A stretch of 64,000 bases of DNA from Cedecea neteri. GTDB lineage: Bacteria; Pseudomonadota; Gammaproteobacteria; Enterobacterales; Enterobacteriaceae. A program made the translations under genes and the position numbers. Below the pieces are notes generated by a model, which saw nothing but the letters and a program-made list of their open reading frames with translations, was not told the DNA's origin and ran no database searches. Position 1 is the stretch's first letter, and every line of letters begins with the position of its first letter. The DNA lies in assembly GCF_000758305.1 (NCBI RefSeq), contig NZ_CP009458.1, positions 2,170,001 to 2,234,000 on the forward strand, read 5' to 3'. Shown here piece by piece: positions 33,123 to 41,486 of the stretch.

Positions 33123-35351
33123 TTAGAAGTGCGTGTTGATGCTCATATAGTACGTGCGGCCAGACTCGTTGTAAGTCTCCGCGCCAGCGCCGTACATGTA
33201 GGACTTGGTGGTGTCATTCCCGGTGGTCTGGGCGTTACCCGCGCGCCAGTGGCGCTTATCCAGCAGGTTGTCGATCCCGGCGGTGAAGCTGACGTTTTTG
33301 GTCGCATCCCAGGTCGCGCTCATGCCAAGGATGCTATAAGGGCTGACCTCGTTGGTATCGCTGCCGGTGACAGGATCTCCCTTATAGTTGTACTTCTTCG
33401 GTGCCTGTTTGCCGTACCACGTCAGGGTGCTTTGCAGCGAAATGTCCGGGCGAACCTGCCAGCTCAGCGTGGAGTTAAGCGTGTATTCAGGGATGATCGA
33501 CAGGCGATCGCCCGTTTCCTTGTTTTTGCTTTGCAACATGTAAGTCAGGTTGTTATTCCAGCTTACGGTCTCCGTCAGCGGCAGATTAATCGTGCCTTCA
33601 AGACCTTCCACCACCGCTTTAGGCACGTTGCCCCACTGGTAGATGTCGGTTTTCTTGCTGTTAGAGGCAATAGGCGAATAGCCGGATTCAATTTTGTTGC
33701 GATAGTCGTTCCGGAACCAGGTAATCCCAGCCTGATAGCCGTCGCGCTTGAACTCCAGGCCAATTTCTTTGTTGACGCTGGTTTCGGCTTTTAGATCCTC
33801 ATTCCCCATCAGGTAACACGCCCCGGCGCTGGCCGCGCAGCCCTGACCGCGGCTGTAAAGAATGTAGTTCGGGTTGGTCTGATACAGACTTGGCGCTTTA
33901 TAAGCCCGGGCAATACCGAGTTTCAGCGTCAAGTCTTCCACCAACTCCTGGCTCAGATTCAGCGACGGGCTCCAGTTATCCCCCACGATGGAGTGATGAT
34001 CGAAGCGTAGCCCCGGCGTCAGCATGGTGCTGCTGGTTAGCTCCATATTGTTTTCGGCAAACAGAGAGAAGATCTCTGCTTTGGAATAAGGGCTTCGGCC
34101 GGTGGATGAGAGCCCCGGAATCGGCCCGCCTTCACTTAACGACTGGGTGTTGGACGTACCGTCTTTCATGCGCTGCTGATTCCATTCGCTACCGACGGTG
34201 AGGTTTTGATTCACCAACAGGGTAAACGGAATGCTTGCTTCGCTGTGCAGCATGACATCGCTGAGATCGATATCTGAGAACTGGTTGTTGGAGAAAATCC
34301 CCTCCGTGCCGCCAGCCAGGCCTTCATTTATGCGCGAGTTACGGGTGTGTTCGTATTGTGCATAGGTGTTGGTGGTGACGCCGTTGTCCCAGCCGCCGGT
34401 CCAGGTGACGGCATAGGTCTGGCGGTAGAGGCGGTTGGTCTCTTTGCCGTAGTTATCCTTCACCAGCTGGCTGGTATTTGTATTTTGTGTATCACCTGAG
34501 TAAAGGTTGCCCTGGCGGCTGTAGCCGGTTTCAAACTCCAGGGCTTGCATCGGGGCGAATTCCCAGCGAATCATCCCGTTCAGGTCTTTATGGATAACGC
34601 CTTCGCGGCCCGCAGGCAGCGTGTTAGCGTAAGAGCCGGTGCGCAGCGACTGGTGCCCCTGGTTGATGTCCCAGGCGTCCGCCTGCGTTTTATCGAGGTT
34701 GCCGTAGAGGCGGAAACTCACGTCGTCACCGAGCGGCCCGGTCAGGCTGAAGTTGGTGCGCTTCGTTGCGCCTTCATCTTTATGCTCCGGGGCATTGAAA
34801 TAGGTATTCCAGCTGCCGTGGAACTCGTTGCTGCTGCGTTTGGTGATGATATTCACCACGCCGCCTGCAGCCCCGTTGCCGTAGCGGGCCGCTGCCGGGC
34901 CACGCAGGACCTCAATGCGTTCGATCATTTCCGGTGGAACCCAGGAGGCATCGCCGCGGGTATCACGCTCGCCGCGCCAGCCCAGTCGCACTGAATTACG
35001 GCTGGTAACCGGTTTCCCATCAACCAGAATCAGCGTGTTTTCTGGCCCCATGCCGCGAATGTCGATCTGGCGACCGTTGCCGCGCTGCCCGCTGGTGGAG
35101 TTGCCGGTCAGGTTAACCCCCGGCATGGTGCGAATGATCTCTGAGACATCTCGCGCGACCGGGTGCTTCTTTAGTTCGTCGGAAGTAATCACCGACACGC
35201 CGGGCGCCTGCAGCGTTTGCTGGGCTGCGGTGACGACTAGCGTATCTTCGTTTTCAGCGGGGGTTGCCTCTGCTGCTGCCGCTGAAAAAGCGGTGCCGTA
35301 GAGGCCCAGACTCACCAGTGTGGCGAGGGAGTACGATAATGTATTATTCAT
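33123..35351 (-). CDS. FepA-like TonB-dependent siderophore receptor
   Basis: 742-residue outer-membrane receptor. A signal peptide (to about A-A-A-A) is followed by TonB box D-T-L-V-V-T-A (36-42), a plug domain with R-G-M-G-P-E-N-T-L-I-L-V-D-G-K-P, and a 22-strand barrel ending in aromatic F (S-I-N-T-H-F). The C-terminus R-A-G-N-A-Q-T-T-G and Y-M-Y-G-A-G-A-E-T-Y-N-E closely follow FepA/PfeA, so the ligand is probably ferric enterobactin or a related catecholate. No ent or fep genes lie within 20 kb on either side. A Fur box lies upstream. The divergent neighbour is cstA. Confidence 0.88.
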   Translation of the reverse strand: MNNTLSYSLATLVSLGLYGTAFSAAAAEATPAENEDTLVVTAAQQTLQAPGVSVITSDELKKHPVARDVSEIIRTMPGVNLTGNSTSGQRGNGRQIDIRGMGPENTLILVDGKPVTSRNSVRLGWRGERDTRGDASWVPPEMIERIEVLRGPAAARYGNGAAGGVVNIITKRSSNEFHGSWNTYFNAPEHKDEGATKRTNFSLTGPLGDDVSFRLYGNLDKTQADAWDINQGHQSLRTGSYANTLPAGREGVIHKDLNGMIRWEFAPMQALEFETGYSRQGNLYSGDTQNTNTSQLVKDNYGKETNRLYRQTYAVTWTGGWDNGVTTNTYAQYEHTRNSRINEGLAGGTEGIFSNNQFSDIDLSDVMLHSEASIPFTLLVNQNLTVGSEWNQQRMKDGTSNTQSLSEGGPIPGLSSTGRSPYSKAEIFSLFAENNMELTSSTMLTPGLRFDHHSIVGDNWSPSLNLSQELVEDLTLKLGIARAYKAPSLYQTNPNYILYSRGQGCAASAGACYLMGNEDLKAETSVNKEIGLEFKRDGYQAGITWFRNDYRNKIESGYSPIASNSKKTDIYQWGNVPKAVVEGLEGTINLPLTETVSWNNNLTYMLQSKNKETGDRLSIIPEYTLNSTLSWQVRPDISLQSTLTWYGKQAPKKYNYKGDPVTGSDTNEVSPYSILGMSATWDATKNVSFTAGIDNLLDKRHWRAGNAQTTGNDTTKSYMYGAGAETYNESGRTYYMSINTHF

Positions 35352-35460
35352 TATTTATCCTGAGTGTCACCGCCTGCGTCCCTGAAGCTCCTTTCCCAAA
35401 CGAGGAAGGACGCGGCAAAAGTGCCTGGAGTTGAAAGTGCGGAAACACGCTATTGCAAAT

Positions 35461-35479
35461 GAAAACAATTATCAATATC
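35461..35479 (-). promoter_or_regulatory. Fur box before the FepA-like gene
   Basis: On the minus strand GATATTGATAATTGTTTTC matches the 19-nt Fur consensus GATAATGATAATCATTATC at 15 positions, 110 nt upstream of the receptor start. The rest of the 390-nt gap is AT-rich and must hold the cstA promoter; I see no convincing CRP site. Confidence 0.8.
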
Positions 35480-35741
35480 TTTCTCGATTGACATTTAAAA
35501 CCAATTAATTCCGCTAATTAATCATCCATGGTTATCAATCTCCGCGTTAACCATTCACCAACCTGATACTCCACAATTGACCTGCCGACTTTACGGTTGC
35601 GATACATATTTAGGTGATCTCATTAACAAACTGAGGTAAATGCCCCGCGTTTTGCCCCCTTCCGATTGTGAGAACCGCTATTCCAGGCTAGATACAAAAT
35701 GTAACAACTCTCGGTATCCACTTAGAAAACGGACAAAATTG

Positions 35742-37847
35742 ATGGATAGATTTGGGAAACACCTCGTCTGGGTCGTGCTTGCTTTGATAGGCGCATTCGC
35801 CCTCGGCTATATCGCACTGAATCGCGGTGAACAGATAAATGCGCTGTGGATTGTTATTGCCTCAGTTTGTATCTACCTGATTGCCTATCGTTACTACGGT
35901 TTGTTTATCGCTAAACGCGTGCTGACGGTGGATGCCACGCGCATGACGCCGGCCGTGCGAAACAATGACGGTCTTGACTACGTCCCAACGGATAAAAAAG
36001 TGCTGTTCGGCCACCATTTTGCCGCTATAGCCGGGGCTGGCCCGCTGGTGGGACCGGTGCTTGCCGCACAAATGGGTTATCTGCCGGGGATGCTTTGGTT
36101 GCTGGCTGGCGTGGTGCTGGCGGGCGCCGTGCAGGACTTTATGGTGTTGTTTGTCTCCACGCGTCGCAACGGGCGTTCTCTGGGTGAGTTAGTAAAAGAA
36201 GAAATGGGCAATACAGCGGGAGTTATCGCGCTGGTCGCTTGTTTTATGATTATGGTGATTATCCTCGCCGTGTTGGCAATGATCGTGGTGAAGGCGCTAA
36301 CCCACAGCCCGTGGGGGACTTACACCGTGGCCTTTACCATCCCGCTGGCGCTGTTTATGGGCGTTTACATTCGCTATTTGCGCCCGGGGCGTATCGGTGA
36401 AGTGTCGGTGATTGGCCTGGTGATGCTGGTGTTTGCCATTATTTCCGGCGGTTGGGTGGCGGAGAGCCCAACCTGGGCACCGTACTTTGACTTTACGGGC
36501 GTGCAGCTCACCTGGATGCTGGTAGGGTACGGTTTTGTGGCCTCGGTGCTGCCGGTGTGGCTGCTGCTGGCCCCGCGTGATTATCTCTCCACATTCCTGA
36601 AAATCGGTACCATCATCGGGCTGGCGATCGGCATTTTGATCATGCGCCCGACGTTGCAAATGCCATCATTAACAAAATTCATCGATGGTACCGGCCCGGT
36701 CTGGAGCGGCGATCTGTTCCCGTTCCTGTTTATCACCATCGCCTGCGGGGCCGTTTCCGGTTTCCACGCGCTGATTGCTTCCGGCACCACGCCGAAAATG
36801 CTGGCGAACGAAAATCAGGCCTGTTTCATTGGCTATGGCGGCATGTTGATGGAGTCCTTCGTGGCGATCATGGCGCTGGTGGCGGCCTGCGTTATCGACC
36901 CAGGCGTCTACTTTGCGATGAACAGCCCAATGGCGGTATTGGCGCCTGCTGGTACGGCGGATGTTGTGGCTTCTGCCGCGCAAGTGGTGAGCGGCTGGGG
37001 CTTCCATATCACCCCGGAAACGCTGACCAACATCGCTAACGAAGTGGGCGAACAGAGCATCATCTCCCGCGCCGGTGGGGCACCAACGCTGGCCGTTGGT
37101 ATGGCGTATATTCTGCACGGCGCGCTCGGTGGGTTGATGGACGTCTCGTTCTGGTACCACTTTGCCATCCTGTTTGAGGCGCTGTTTATTCTGACGGCGG
37201 TGGATGCCGGGACTCGTGCGGCGCGCTTTATGCTGCAGGACCTGCTGGGCGTGATCTCTCCGGGGCTGAAACGGACGGACTCACTGCCGGCCAACCTGCT
37301 TGCCACCGGGCTTTGTGTACTCGCCTGGGGTTACTTCCTGCACCAGGGCGTGGTCGATCCGCTCGGCGGCATTAACACGCTGTGGCCGCTGTTCGGTATC
37401 GCCAACCAGATGCTGGCGGGTATGGCGCTGATGCTGTGTGCCGTGGTGCTGTTCAAAATGAAGAAGCAGCGCTATGCCTGGGTTGCGCTGATGCCGACCG
37501 CCTGGCTGCTGGTGTGCACTTTAACTGCGGGCTGGCAGAAAGCGTTCAGCTCGGATGCAAAAGTGGGCTTCCTCGCCATTGCCAATAAGTTCCAGTCGAT
37601 GATCGACAGCGGCAATATTCCGGCGCAGTACACGCAATCGCAGCTCAGTCAGCTGGTGTTTAACAACCGCCTGGATGCGGGGCTGACGATCTTCTTTATG
37701 GTGGTGGTTGTGGTGCTTGGCTGGTTCTCGCTGAAAACTGCGCTTAAGGCGCTGAAGTCTGAGCAACCGACGTCGAGCGAAACGCCGTATGAGCCGATGC
37801 CGGAAAATTATCAGGCGATTGTGGCGCAGGCGAAGAGCGTGCACTGA
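35742..37847 (+). CDS. cstA: CstA, pyruvate/peptide transporter
   Basis: 701 residues, the E. coli length. The carbon-starvation inner-membrane transporter has about 16-18 helices and was assigned to peptide and later pyruvate uptake. The family segments H-F-A-A-I-A-G-A-G-P-L-V-G-P and A-C-G-A-V-S-G-F-H-A-L-I are intact. ATG 35742 gives agreement with E. coli (M-x-x-x-G-K-x-L-V-W); the open frame begins at 35640. The last eight codons are part of an 82-bp unit repeated three times. Confidence 0.95.
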   Translation: MDRFGKHLVWVVLALIGAFALGYIALNRGEQINALWIVIASVCIYLIAYRYYGLFIAKRVLTVDATRMTPAVRNNDGLDYVPTDKKVLFGHHFAAIAGAGPLVGPVLAAQMGYLPGMLWLLAGVVLAGAVQDFMVLFVSTRRNGRSLGELVKEEMGNTAGVIALVACFMIMVIILAVLAMIVVKALTHSPWGTYTVAFTIPLALFMGVYIRYLRPGRIGEVSVIGLVMLVFAIISGGWVAESPTWAPYFDFTGVQLTWMLVGYGFVASVLPVWLLLAPRDYLSTFLKIGTIIGLAIGILIMRPTLQMPSLTKFIDGTGPVWSGDLFPFLFITIACGAVSGFHALIASGTTPKMLANENQACFIGYGGMLMESFVAIMALVAACVIDPGVYFAMNSPMAVLAPAGTADVVASAAQVVSGWGFHITPETLTNIANEVGEQSIISRAGGAPTLAVGMAYILHGALGGLMDVSFWYHFAILFEALFILTAVDAGTRAARFMLQDLLGVISPGLKRTDSLPANLLATGLCVLAWGYFLHQGVVDPLGGINTLWPLFGIANQMLAGMALMLCAVVLFKMKKQRYAWVALMPTAWLLVCTLTAGWQKAFSSDAKVGFLAIANKFQSMIDSGNIPAQYTQSQLSQLVFNNRLDAGLTIFFMVVVVVLGWFSLKTALKALKSEQPTSSETPYEPMPENYQAIVAQAKSVH

Positions 37848-38058
37848 TTTTTACCCTCACCCTAGCCCTCTCCCTGGAAGGGAGAGGGGACTGAATCAGA
37901 ACGTGGCGCAGGCGAAGAGCGTGCACTGATTTTTACCCTCACCCTAGCCCTCTCCCTGGAAGGGAGAGGGGACTGAATCAGATCGTAGTGCAGGCGAAGA
38001 GCGTGCACTGATTTTTATCCTCACCGTGGCCCTCTCCCTGGAAGGGAAAGGGGATAAG
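37821..38058 (+). repeat. Three tandem copies of an 82-bp unit at the cstA 3' end
   Basis: Copies start at 37821, 37903 and 37985. The first two differ at one base; the third is diverged and shorter. Each unit contains the last eight cstA codons and stop plus a palindromic CCCTCTCCCTGGAAGGGAGAGGG element of the kind dispersed in enterobacterial intergenic regions. Copies 2 and 3 thus carry untranslated fragments of the cstA end. Confidence 0.92.
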
Positions 38059-38072
38059 TCGAGCTTTTTTAT

Positions 38073-38115
38073 TTCCCCCCTCTCCCCTTTGGGGAAAGGG
38101 CCGGGGTGAGGGGCA
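38073..38115 (-). repeat. Inverted copy of the palindromic repeat before ybdD
   Basis: The stretch CCCCTCTCCCC-TTT-GGGGAAAGGG then CCGGGGTGAGG (in two parts) is the inverse of the element in the third 82-bp unit. Together they can form one large stem-loop between cstA and ybdD. Confidence 0.8.
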
Positions 38116-38131
38116 ACCCACTGGAGGCACC

Positions 38132-38329
38132 ATGTTCGACACTCTGTCGAAAGCCGGAAAATACCTTGGCCAGGCCGCAAAACTGATGATTGGCGTACCC
38201 GACTACGACAATTACGTACAACACATGCGCCTGACTCATCCTGAGCAGACGCCAATGACCTATGAAGAATTTTTCCGCGAGCGGCAGGATGCACGCTACA
38301 GCGGTAAAAGCGGCGGACGCTGCTGCTAA
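38132..38329 (+). CDS. ybdD: YbdD, small CstA-associated protein (YbdD/YjiX family)
   Basis: 65 residues, the E. coli length. The family is always found next to CstA/BtsT-type pyruvate transporters and is needed for their activity, though the mechanism is unclear. The conserved G-x-P-D-Y-D-N-Y-V-x-H-M-R and F-F-R-E-R-Q-D-A-R-Y motifs and terminal C-C are present. The start follows TGGAGG. The distance to cstA (284 nt) is enlarged by repeats. Confidence 0.93.
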   Translation: MFDTLSKAGKYLGQAAKLMIGVPDYDNYVQHMRLTHPEQTPMTYEEFFRERQDARYSGKSGGRCC

Positions 38330-38454
38330 AACTTTGCATTTAACAAAAATGTGACATTTAGCTCGTTTTTTAGCGGACAGAAAAAATCCTGTTGTGCGAA
38401 ACCGGCGAGTATGATTTTATCAATATCGACTTTTAACCTTGATTCAGGAAACCC

Positions 38455-38553
38455 ATGACTCATTCCCTGCAGACTTCGACCCTACTAGTTACCGCGCTAC
38501 CAGCCGCGGTGGTCGTCGTGCGTGTGGTGGTGGTCGTCGGCAATGCGCCGTAG
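38455..38553 (+). CDS. ivbL: IvbL, ilvBN operon leader peptide
   Basis: 32-codon leader too short for most gene callers. Codons 19-28 read VVVVRVVVVV with Leu codons before, ending V-G-N-A-P-stop exactly like E. coli IvbL. Slow decoding when charged valyl- or leucyl-tRNA is scarce prevents the downstream terminator hairpin from forming. Confidence 0.93.
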   Translation: MTHSLQTSTLLVTALPAAVVVVRVVVVVGNAP

Positions 38554-38577
38554 GGACTGAATCAACGCATCGATTCC

Positions 38578-38616
38578 AAACCCCGCCGGCGCAAACCGGG
38601 CGGGGTTTCTTGTTTT
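38578..38616 (+). terminator. ilvBN attenuator terminator
   Basis: Hairpin AAACCCCGCC / GGCGGGGTTT (arms near 38578-38587 and 38599-38608) with a T-rich tail, between the leader stop and ilvB. Confidence 0.85.
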
Positions 38617-38661
38617 AAGTGCCTGCCCAGAAGCGAACCGGCTAATTAGAAGGACTGGAGC

Positions 38662-40350
38662 ATGGCAATTTCGGACACACCCTCACAACGCATCACAGGC
38701 GCCCAGCTGATTGTAAAAATGCTGGAACATCATGGAATTACAACGGTTAGTGGCATTCCCGGTGGCACCGTTCTGCCGCTCTACAATGCCTTGAGCCAAA
38801 GCCCCCGCATTCGCCACGTACTGGCTCGCCACGAGCAGGGCGCGGGATTTATGGCGCAGGGCATGGCGCGTACTAGCGGCAAACCAGCAGTCTGCATCGC
38901 CTGCAGCGGGCCGGGTGCCACAAACCTTGTCACTGCTATTGCCGACGCGCGGCTCGATTCCATTCCCCTGGTTTGTATTACCGGCCAGGTACCGACTTCA
39001 ATGATTGGCGCCGATGCTTTCCAGGAAGTGGACACCTACGGTATTTCGATTCCTATCACCAAACATAACTACCTGGTGCGCAGTATTGACGAGCTGCCAC
39101 GGGTGATTACTGACGCGTTCCGTATCGCGCAGTCCGGCCGCCCTGGACCGGTTTGGATCGATATTCCTAAAGATATTCAGACCGCTGAAATCGACATCGC
39201 CGAACTGCCGGAGGTAGCTGCGCCTTCCGCTGCCCCTGCTTTTGACCACCAGGATATCGCCCGTGCGGCGGCGATGATCAACGAAGCCAAACGCCCGGTG
39301 CTTTATCTGGGCGGCGGCATTATCAGCGCTGGAGCAGCGGAACAGGCGCGCGAACTGGCGGAACGTGCCGGGCTGCCGACAACCATGACGCTGATGGCGC
39401 TGGGGACGATCCCCGCCCGGCACCCACTTTCTTTGGGAATGCTGGGAATGCACGGCGCGCGGAGCACCAACTTTATCCTGCATGAAGCAGATCTTCTGAT
39501 CGTGCTTGGCGCTCGCTTTGACGATCGCGCCATTGGTAAAACGGAAGAGTTTTGCCCGAATGCCAAAATTATCCACGTTGATATCGATCGCGCCGAGCTG
39601 GGCAAAATTAAGCAGGCGAATGTGGCGATTCGCGGTGACGTGCGGGAAGTGCTGAGCCAGCTTATTCCGCAGACCAAAAACGCCCAACGCAGTGAGTGGC
39701 TGCAAACGGTAGGCGATTTGCAGCGCGAGTTCCCGTTTGCCACGCCGGGGGCGGATAACCCGCTGATGCCTTACGGGCTAATCAAAGCCGCTGCGGCCTG
39801 CGTAGACGATGAGGCTATTGTTACCACCGACGTAGGCCAGCACCAGATGTGGGTGGCTCAGGCTTATCCGCTCAACCGTCCGCGCCAGTGGCTGACGTCC
39901 GGCGGCCTGGGCACCATGGGTTTTGGCTTACCGGCAGCGGTTGGTGCGGCGCTGGCCGAACCAGGCCGTAAAGTCCTGTGCTTCTCCGGCGACGGCAGCC
40001 TGATGATGAATATCCAGGAGATGGCGACGGCGGCGGAAAACAATCTGGATGTAAAAATCATCCTGATGAACAACCAGGCGCTGGGGCTGGTACATCAGCA
40101 GCAAACGCTGTTCTACCAGCAGAATATTTTCGCCGCGACTTACCCTGGCATGACGGATTTCCTGACCATTGCCCGTGGCTTTGGCCTGGCAACCTGTGAC
40201 CTTAATCAGGCAGAAGATCCGCAGGCTGCACTTCAGGAAGCGATTTCTCGCCCCGGGCCTTGCCTGATTCACGTTCGTATCGACGCCGATGAAAAAGTCT
40301 ATCCAATGGTACCGCCGGGTGCCGCCAATACTCAGATGATTGGAGAGTAA
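38662..40350 (+). CDS. ilvB: Acetolactate synthase I large subunit
   Basis: 562 residues (E. coli 562). This ThDP/FAD enzyme condenses pyruvate to acetolactate (valine, leucine) or with 2-oxobutyrate (isoleucine). The catalytic Glu lies in A-R-H-E-Q-G-A, and the ThDP motif G-D-G-S-L-M-M-N...N-N is at about 447-475. It forms a heterotetramer with IlvN, 3 nt downstream. In E. coli the ivbL-ilvBN operon lies at 83 min near uhpA, so its position beside cstA-ybdD differs. Confidence 0.96.
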   Translation: MAISDTPSQRITGAQLIVKMLEHHGITTVSGIPGGTVLPLYNALSQSPRIRHVLARHEQGAGFMAQGMARTSGKPAVCIACSGPGATNLVTAIADARLDSIPLVCITGQVPTSMIGADAFQEVDTYGISIPITKHNYLVRSIDELPRVITDAFRIAQSGRPGPVWIDIPKDIQTAEIDIAELPEVAAPSAAPAFDHQDIARAAAMINEAKRPVLYLGGGIISAGAAEQARELAERAGLPTTMTLMALGTIPARHPLSLGMLGMHGARSTNFILHEADLLIVLGARFDDRAIGKTEEFCPNAKIIHVDIDRAELGKIKQANVAIRGDVREVLSQLIPQTKNAQRSEWLQTVGDLQREFPFATPGADNPLMPYGLIKAAAACVDDEAIVTTDVGQHQMWVAQAYPLNRPRQWLTSGGLGTMGFGLPAAVGAALAEPGRKVLCFSGDGSLMMNIQEMATAAENNLDVKIILMNNQALGLVHQQQTLFYQQNIFAATYPGMTDFLTIARGFGLATCDLNQAEDPQAALQEAISRPGPCLIHVRIDADEKVYPMVPPGAANTQMIGE

Positions 40351-40353
40351 GTT

Positions 40354-40650
40354 ATGCAGCAATCTATCACTAAACAACCAACCGTCATTCTGGAGTTAAC
40401 GGTGCGCAACCACCCGGGCGTGATGTCACATATCTGCGGCCTGTTTGCCCGCCGCGCATTTAACGTGGAAGGTATCCTTTGTTTACCTTTGCCTGAAGGC
40501 GATCAGAGCCGCATCTGGTTGCAGGTAGCGGACGATCAGCGGCTGGAGCAGATGGTCAGCCAGGTCGATAAGCTTGAGGATGTGGTGCAGATCATTCGCC
40601 ACGCCGATGACCCGGGCATCTTTAACCGCCTGACCGCATTTGTGCAGTAA
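40354..40650 (+). CDS. ilvN: Acetolactate synthase I regulatory subunit
   Basis: 98 residues (E. coli 96), a single ACT domain that gives valine feedback inhibition and raises IlvB activity. The signature V-I-L-E-L-T-V-R-N-H-P-G-V-M and F-A-R-R-A-F-N-V-E-G-I-L is intact. The ribosome-binding site GGAG lies inside the end of ilvB, so translation is coupled. Confidence 0.96.
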   Translation: MQQSITKQPTVILELTVRNHPGVMSHICGLFARRAFNVEGILCLPLPEGDQSRIWLQVADDQRLEQMVSQVDKLEDVVQIIRHADDPGIFNRLTAFVQ

Positions 40651-40658
40651 ATAAACCA

Positions 40659-40688
40659 GGGGCTTTCACGCATATTTTTGAAAGCCCC
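40659..40688 (+). terminator. Hairpin after ilvN
   Basis: GGGGCTTTC/GAAAGCCCC (40659-40667/40680-40688), 8 nt after the ilvN stop. No T-run follows, so it may be weak or a 3'-end stabiliser. Confidence 0.55.
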
Positions 40689-40857
40689 GCATTCGAATGC
40701 ATAACTCCCCGGAAGCCGTGTCGTAAACCCCGCATATCAAAGAACGATTTCAACCAACCTCAAGTAAGAATCCGTTAGCCTGCCCTGAGAAAAATAAGCG
40801 CGATTAAATTTTGTTCGTGCTTGTCTGTTGCTTTAAAGCTACAATTAGGGGGCAAGG

Positions 40858-41187
40858 ATGAACATGATTACGTTCTTCAAAACGAAAGAAGGAAAAACGC
40901 CGTTCAAAGCCTGGCTAGAGGCGTTAAAAGATGCGAGAGCAAAAACCAAAATAGTCATGAGGATTGACCGACTTTCCTTTGGTAACCCTGGCGATCATAA
41001 ACCCTGTGGACAGGGCGTATGGGAAATGCGTATCGATGAAGGGCCAGGCTATAGGGTGTACTACGCCCAGGACGGCAAAGCAGTCTGGCTGCTGCTGGCG
41101 GGGGGAGATAAACGCAACCAACAGGCGGATATCGAACGTGCAAAAGAATGGTGGCTTGAACATCAAGGGAGAAAAAATGAAATTTAG
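40858..41187 (+). CDS. RelE/HigB-like toxin of a toxin-antitoxin module
   Basis: 109 residues of the addiction-module killer-protein group (phage Gp49/HigB-like, RelE superfamily). Seen are the N-terminal F-K-T-K-E-G-K-T-P-F-K-A-W-L, a central G-V-W-E-M-R-I-D-E-G-P-G-Y-R-V-Y-Y and a L-L-A-G-G-D-K-R-N-Q-Q-A-D-I segment. Such toxins cut mRNA on the ribosome. The toxin gene precedes the antitoxin and overlaps it by 11 nt. A second ATG at 40864 is a possible start. Confidence 0.82.
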   Translation: MNMITFFKTKEGKTPFKAWLEALKDARAKTKIVMRIDRLSFGNPGDHKPCGQGVWEMRIDEGPGYRVYYAQDGKAVWLLLAGGDKRNQQADIERAKEWWLEHQGRKNEI

Positions 41188-41479
41188 CGAATTTGATCAA
41201 ACGGTTATTGATATGCTCCGCGACGATCGTGCCTTCGCCGTGGAGTACCTGAAAGAAGCTTTTATTGGGCTGGACTGTGACGACGGCGAGGCGGTGTTTC
41301 TTATTGCCATGCGCCGGCTGGTGGAAGCCAGAGGGGGTTTTGCGGAGATTGCCAGAGCGGCAAACCTAAACCGAGAAACGCTGTACCGCACGCTGTCCGA
41401 GCGTGGAAACCCCACCATCAAAACCACCAAAAAGGTTCTGCACGCGGTGGGGATTCATTTTTCAGAGATTGCGGGCTAA
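41177..41479 (+). CDS. Antitoxin of the HigA/addiction-module antidote type
   Basis: 100 residues with a C-terminal helix-turn-helix (F-A-E-I-A-R-A-A-N-L-N-R-E-T-L-Y-R-T-L, about 55-73), typical of the probable addiction module antidote family. It neutralises the upstream toxin and likely represses the pair. The start at ATG 41177 overlaps the toxin and has GGGAGA at 41167-41172; an open frame upstream is the toxin read in another frame. Confidence 0.82.
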   Translation: MKFSEFDQTVIDMLRDDRAFAVEYLKEAFIGLDCDDGEAVFLIAMRRLVEARGGFAEIARAANLNRETLYRTLSERGNPTIKTTKKVLHAVGIHFSEIAG

Positions 41480-41486
41480 CCGCACG

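Noticed and set aside
35640..35741. N-terminal extension of CstA by 34 residues
   Set aside because: The extension has no membrane or signal character and the ATG at 35742 restores the E. coli length and N-terminus.
37821..38058. The 82-bp tandem units as a CRISPR array
   Set aside because: The whole unit repeats, with no unique spacers, and it includes coding sequence of cstA.
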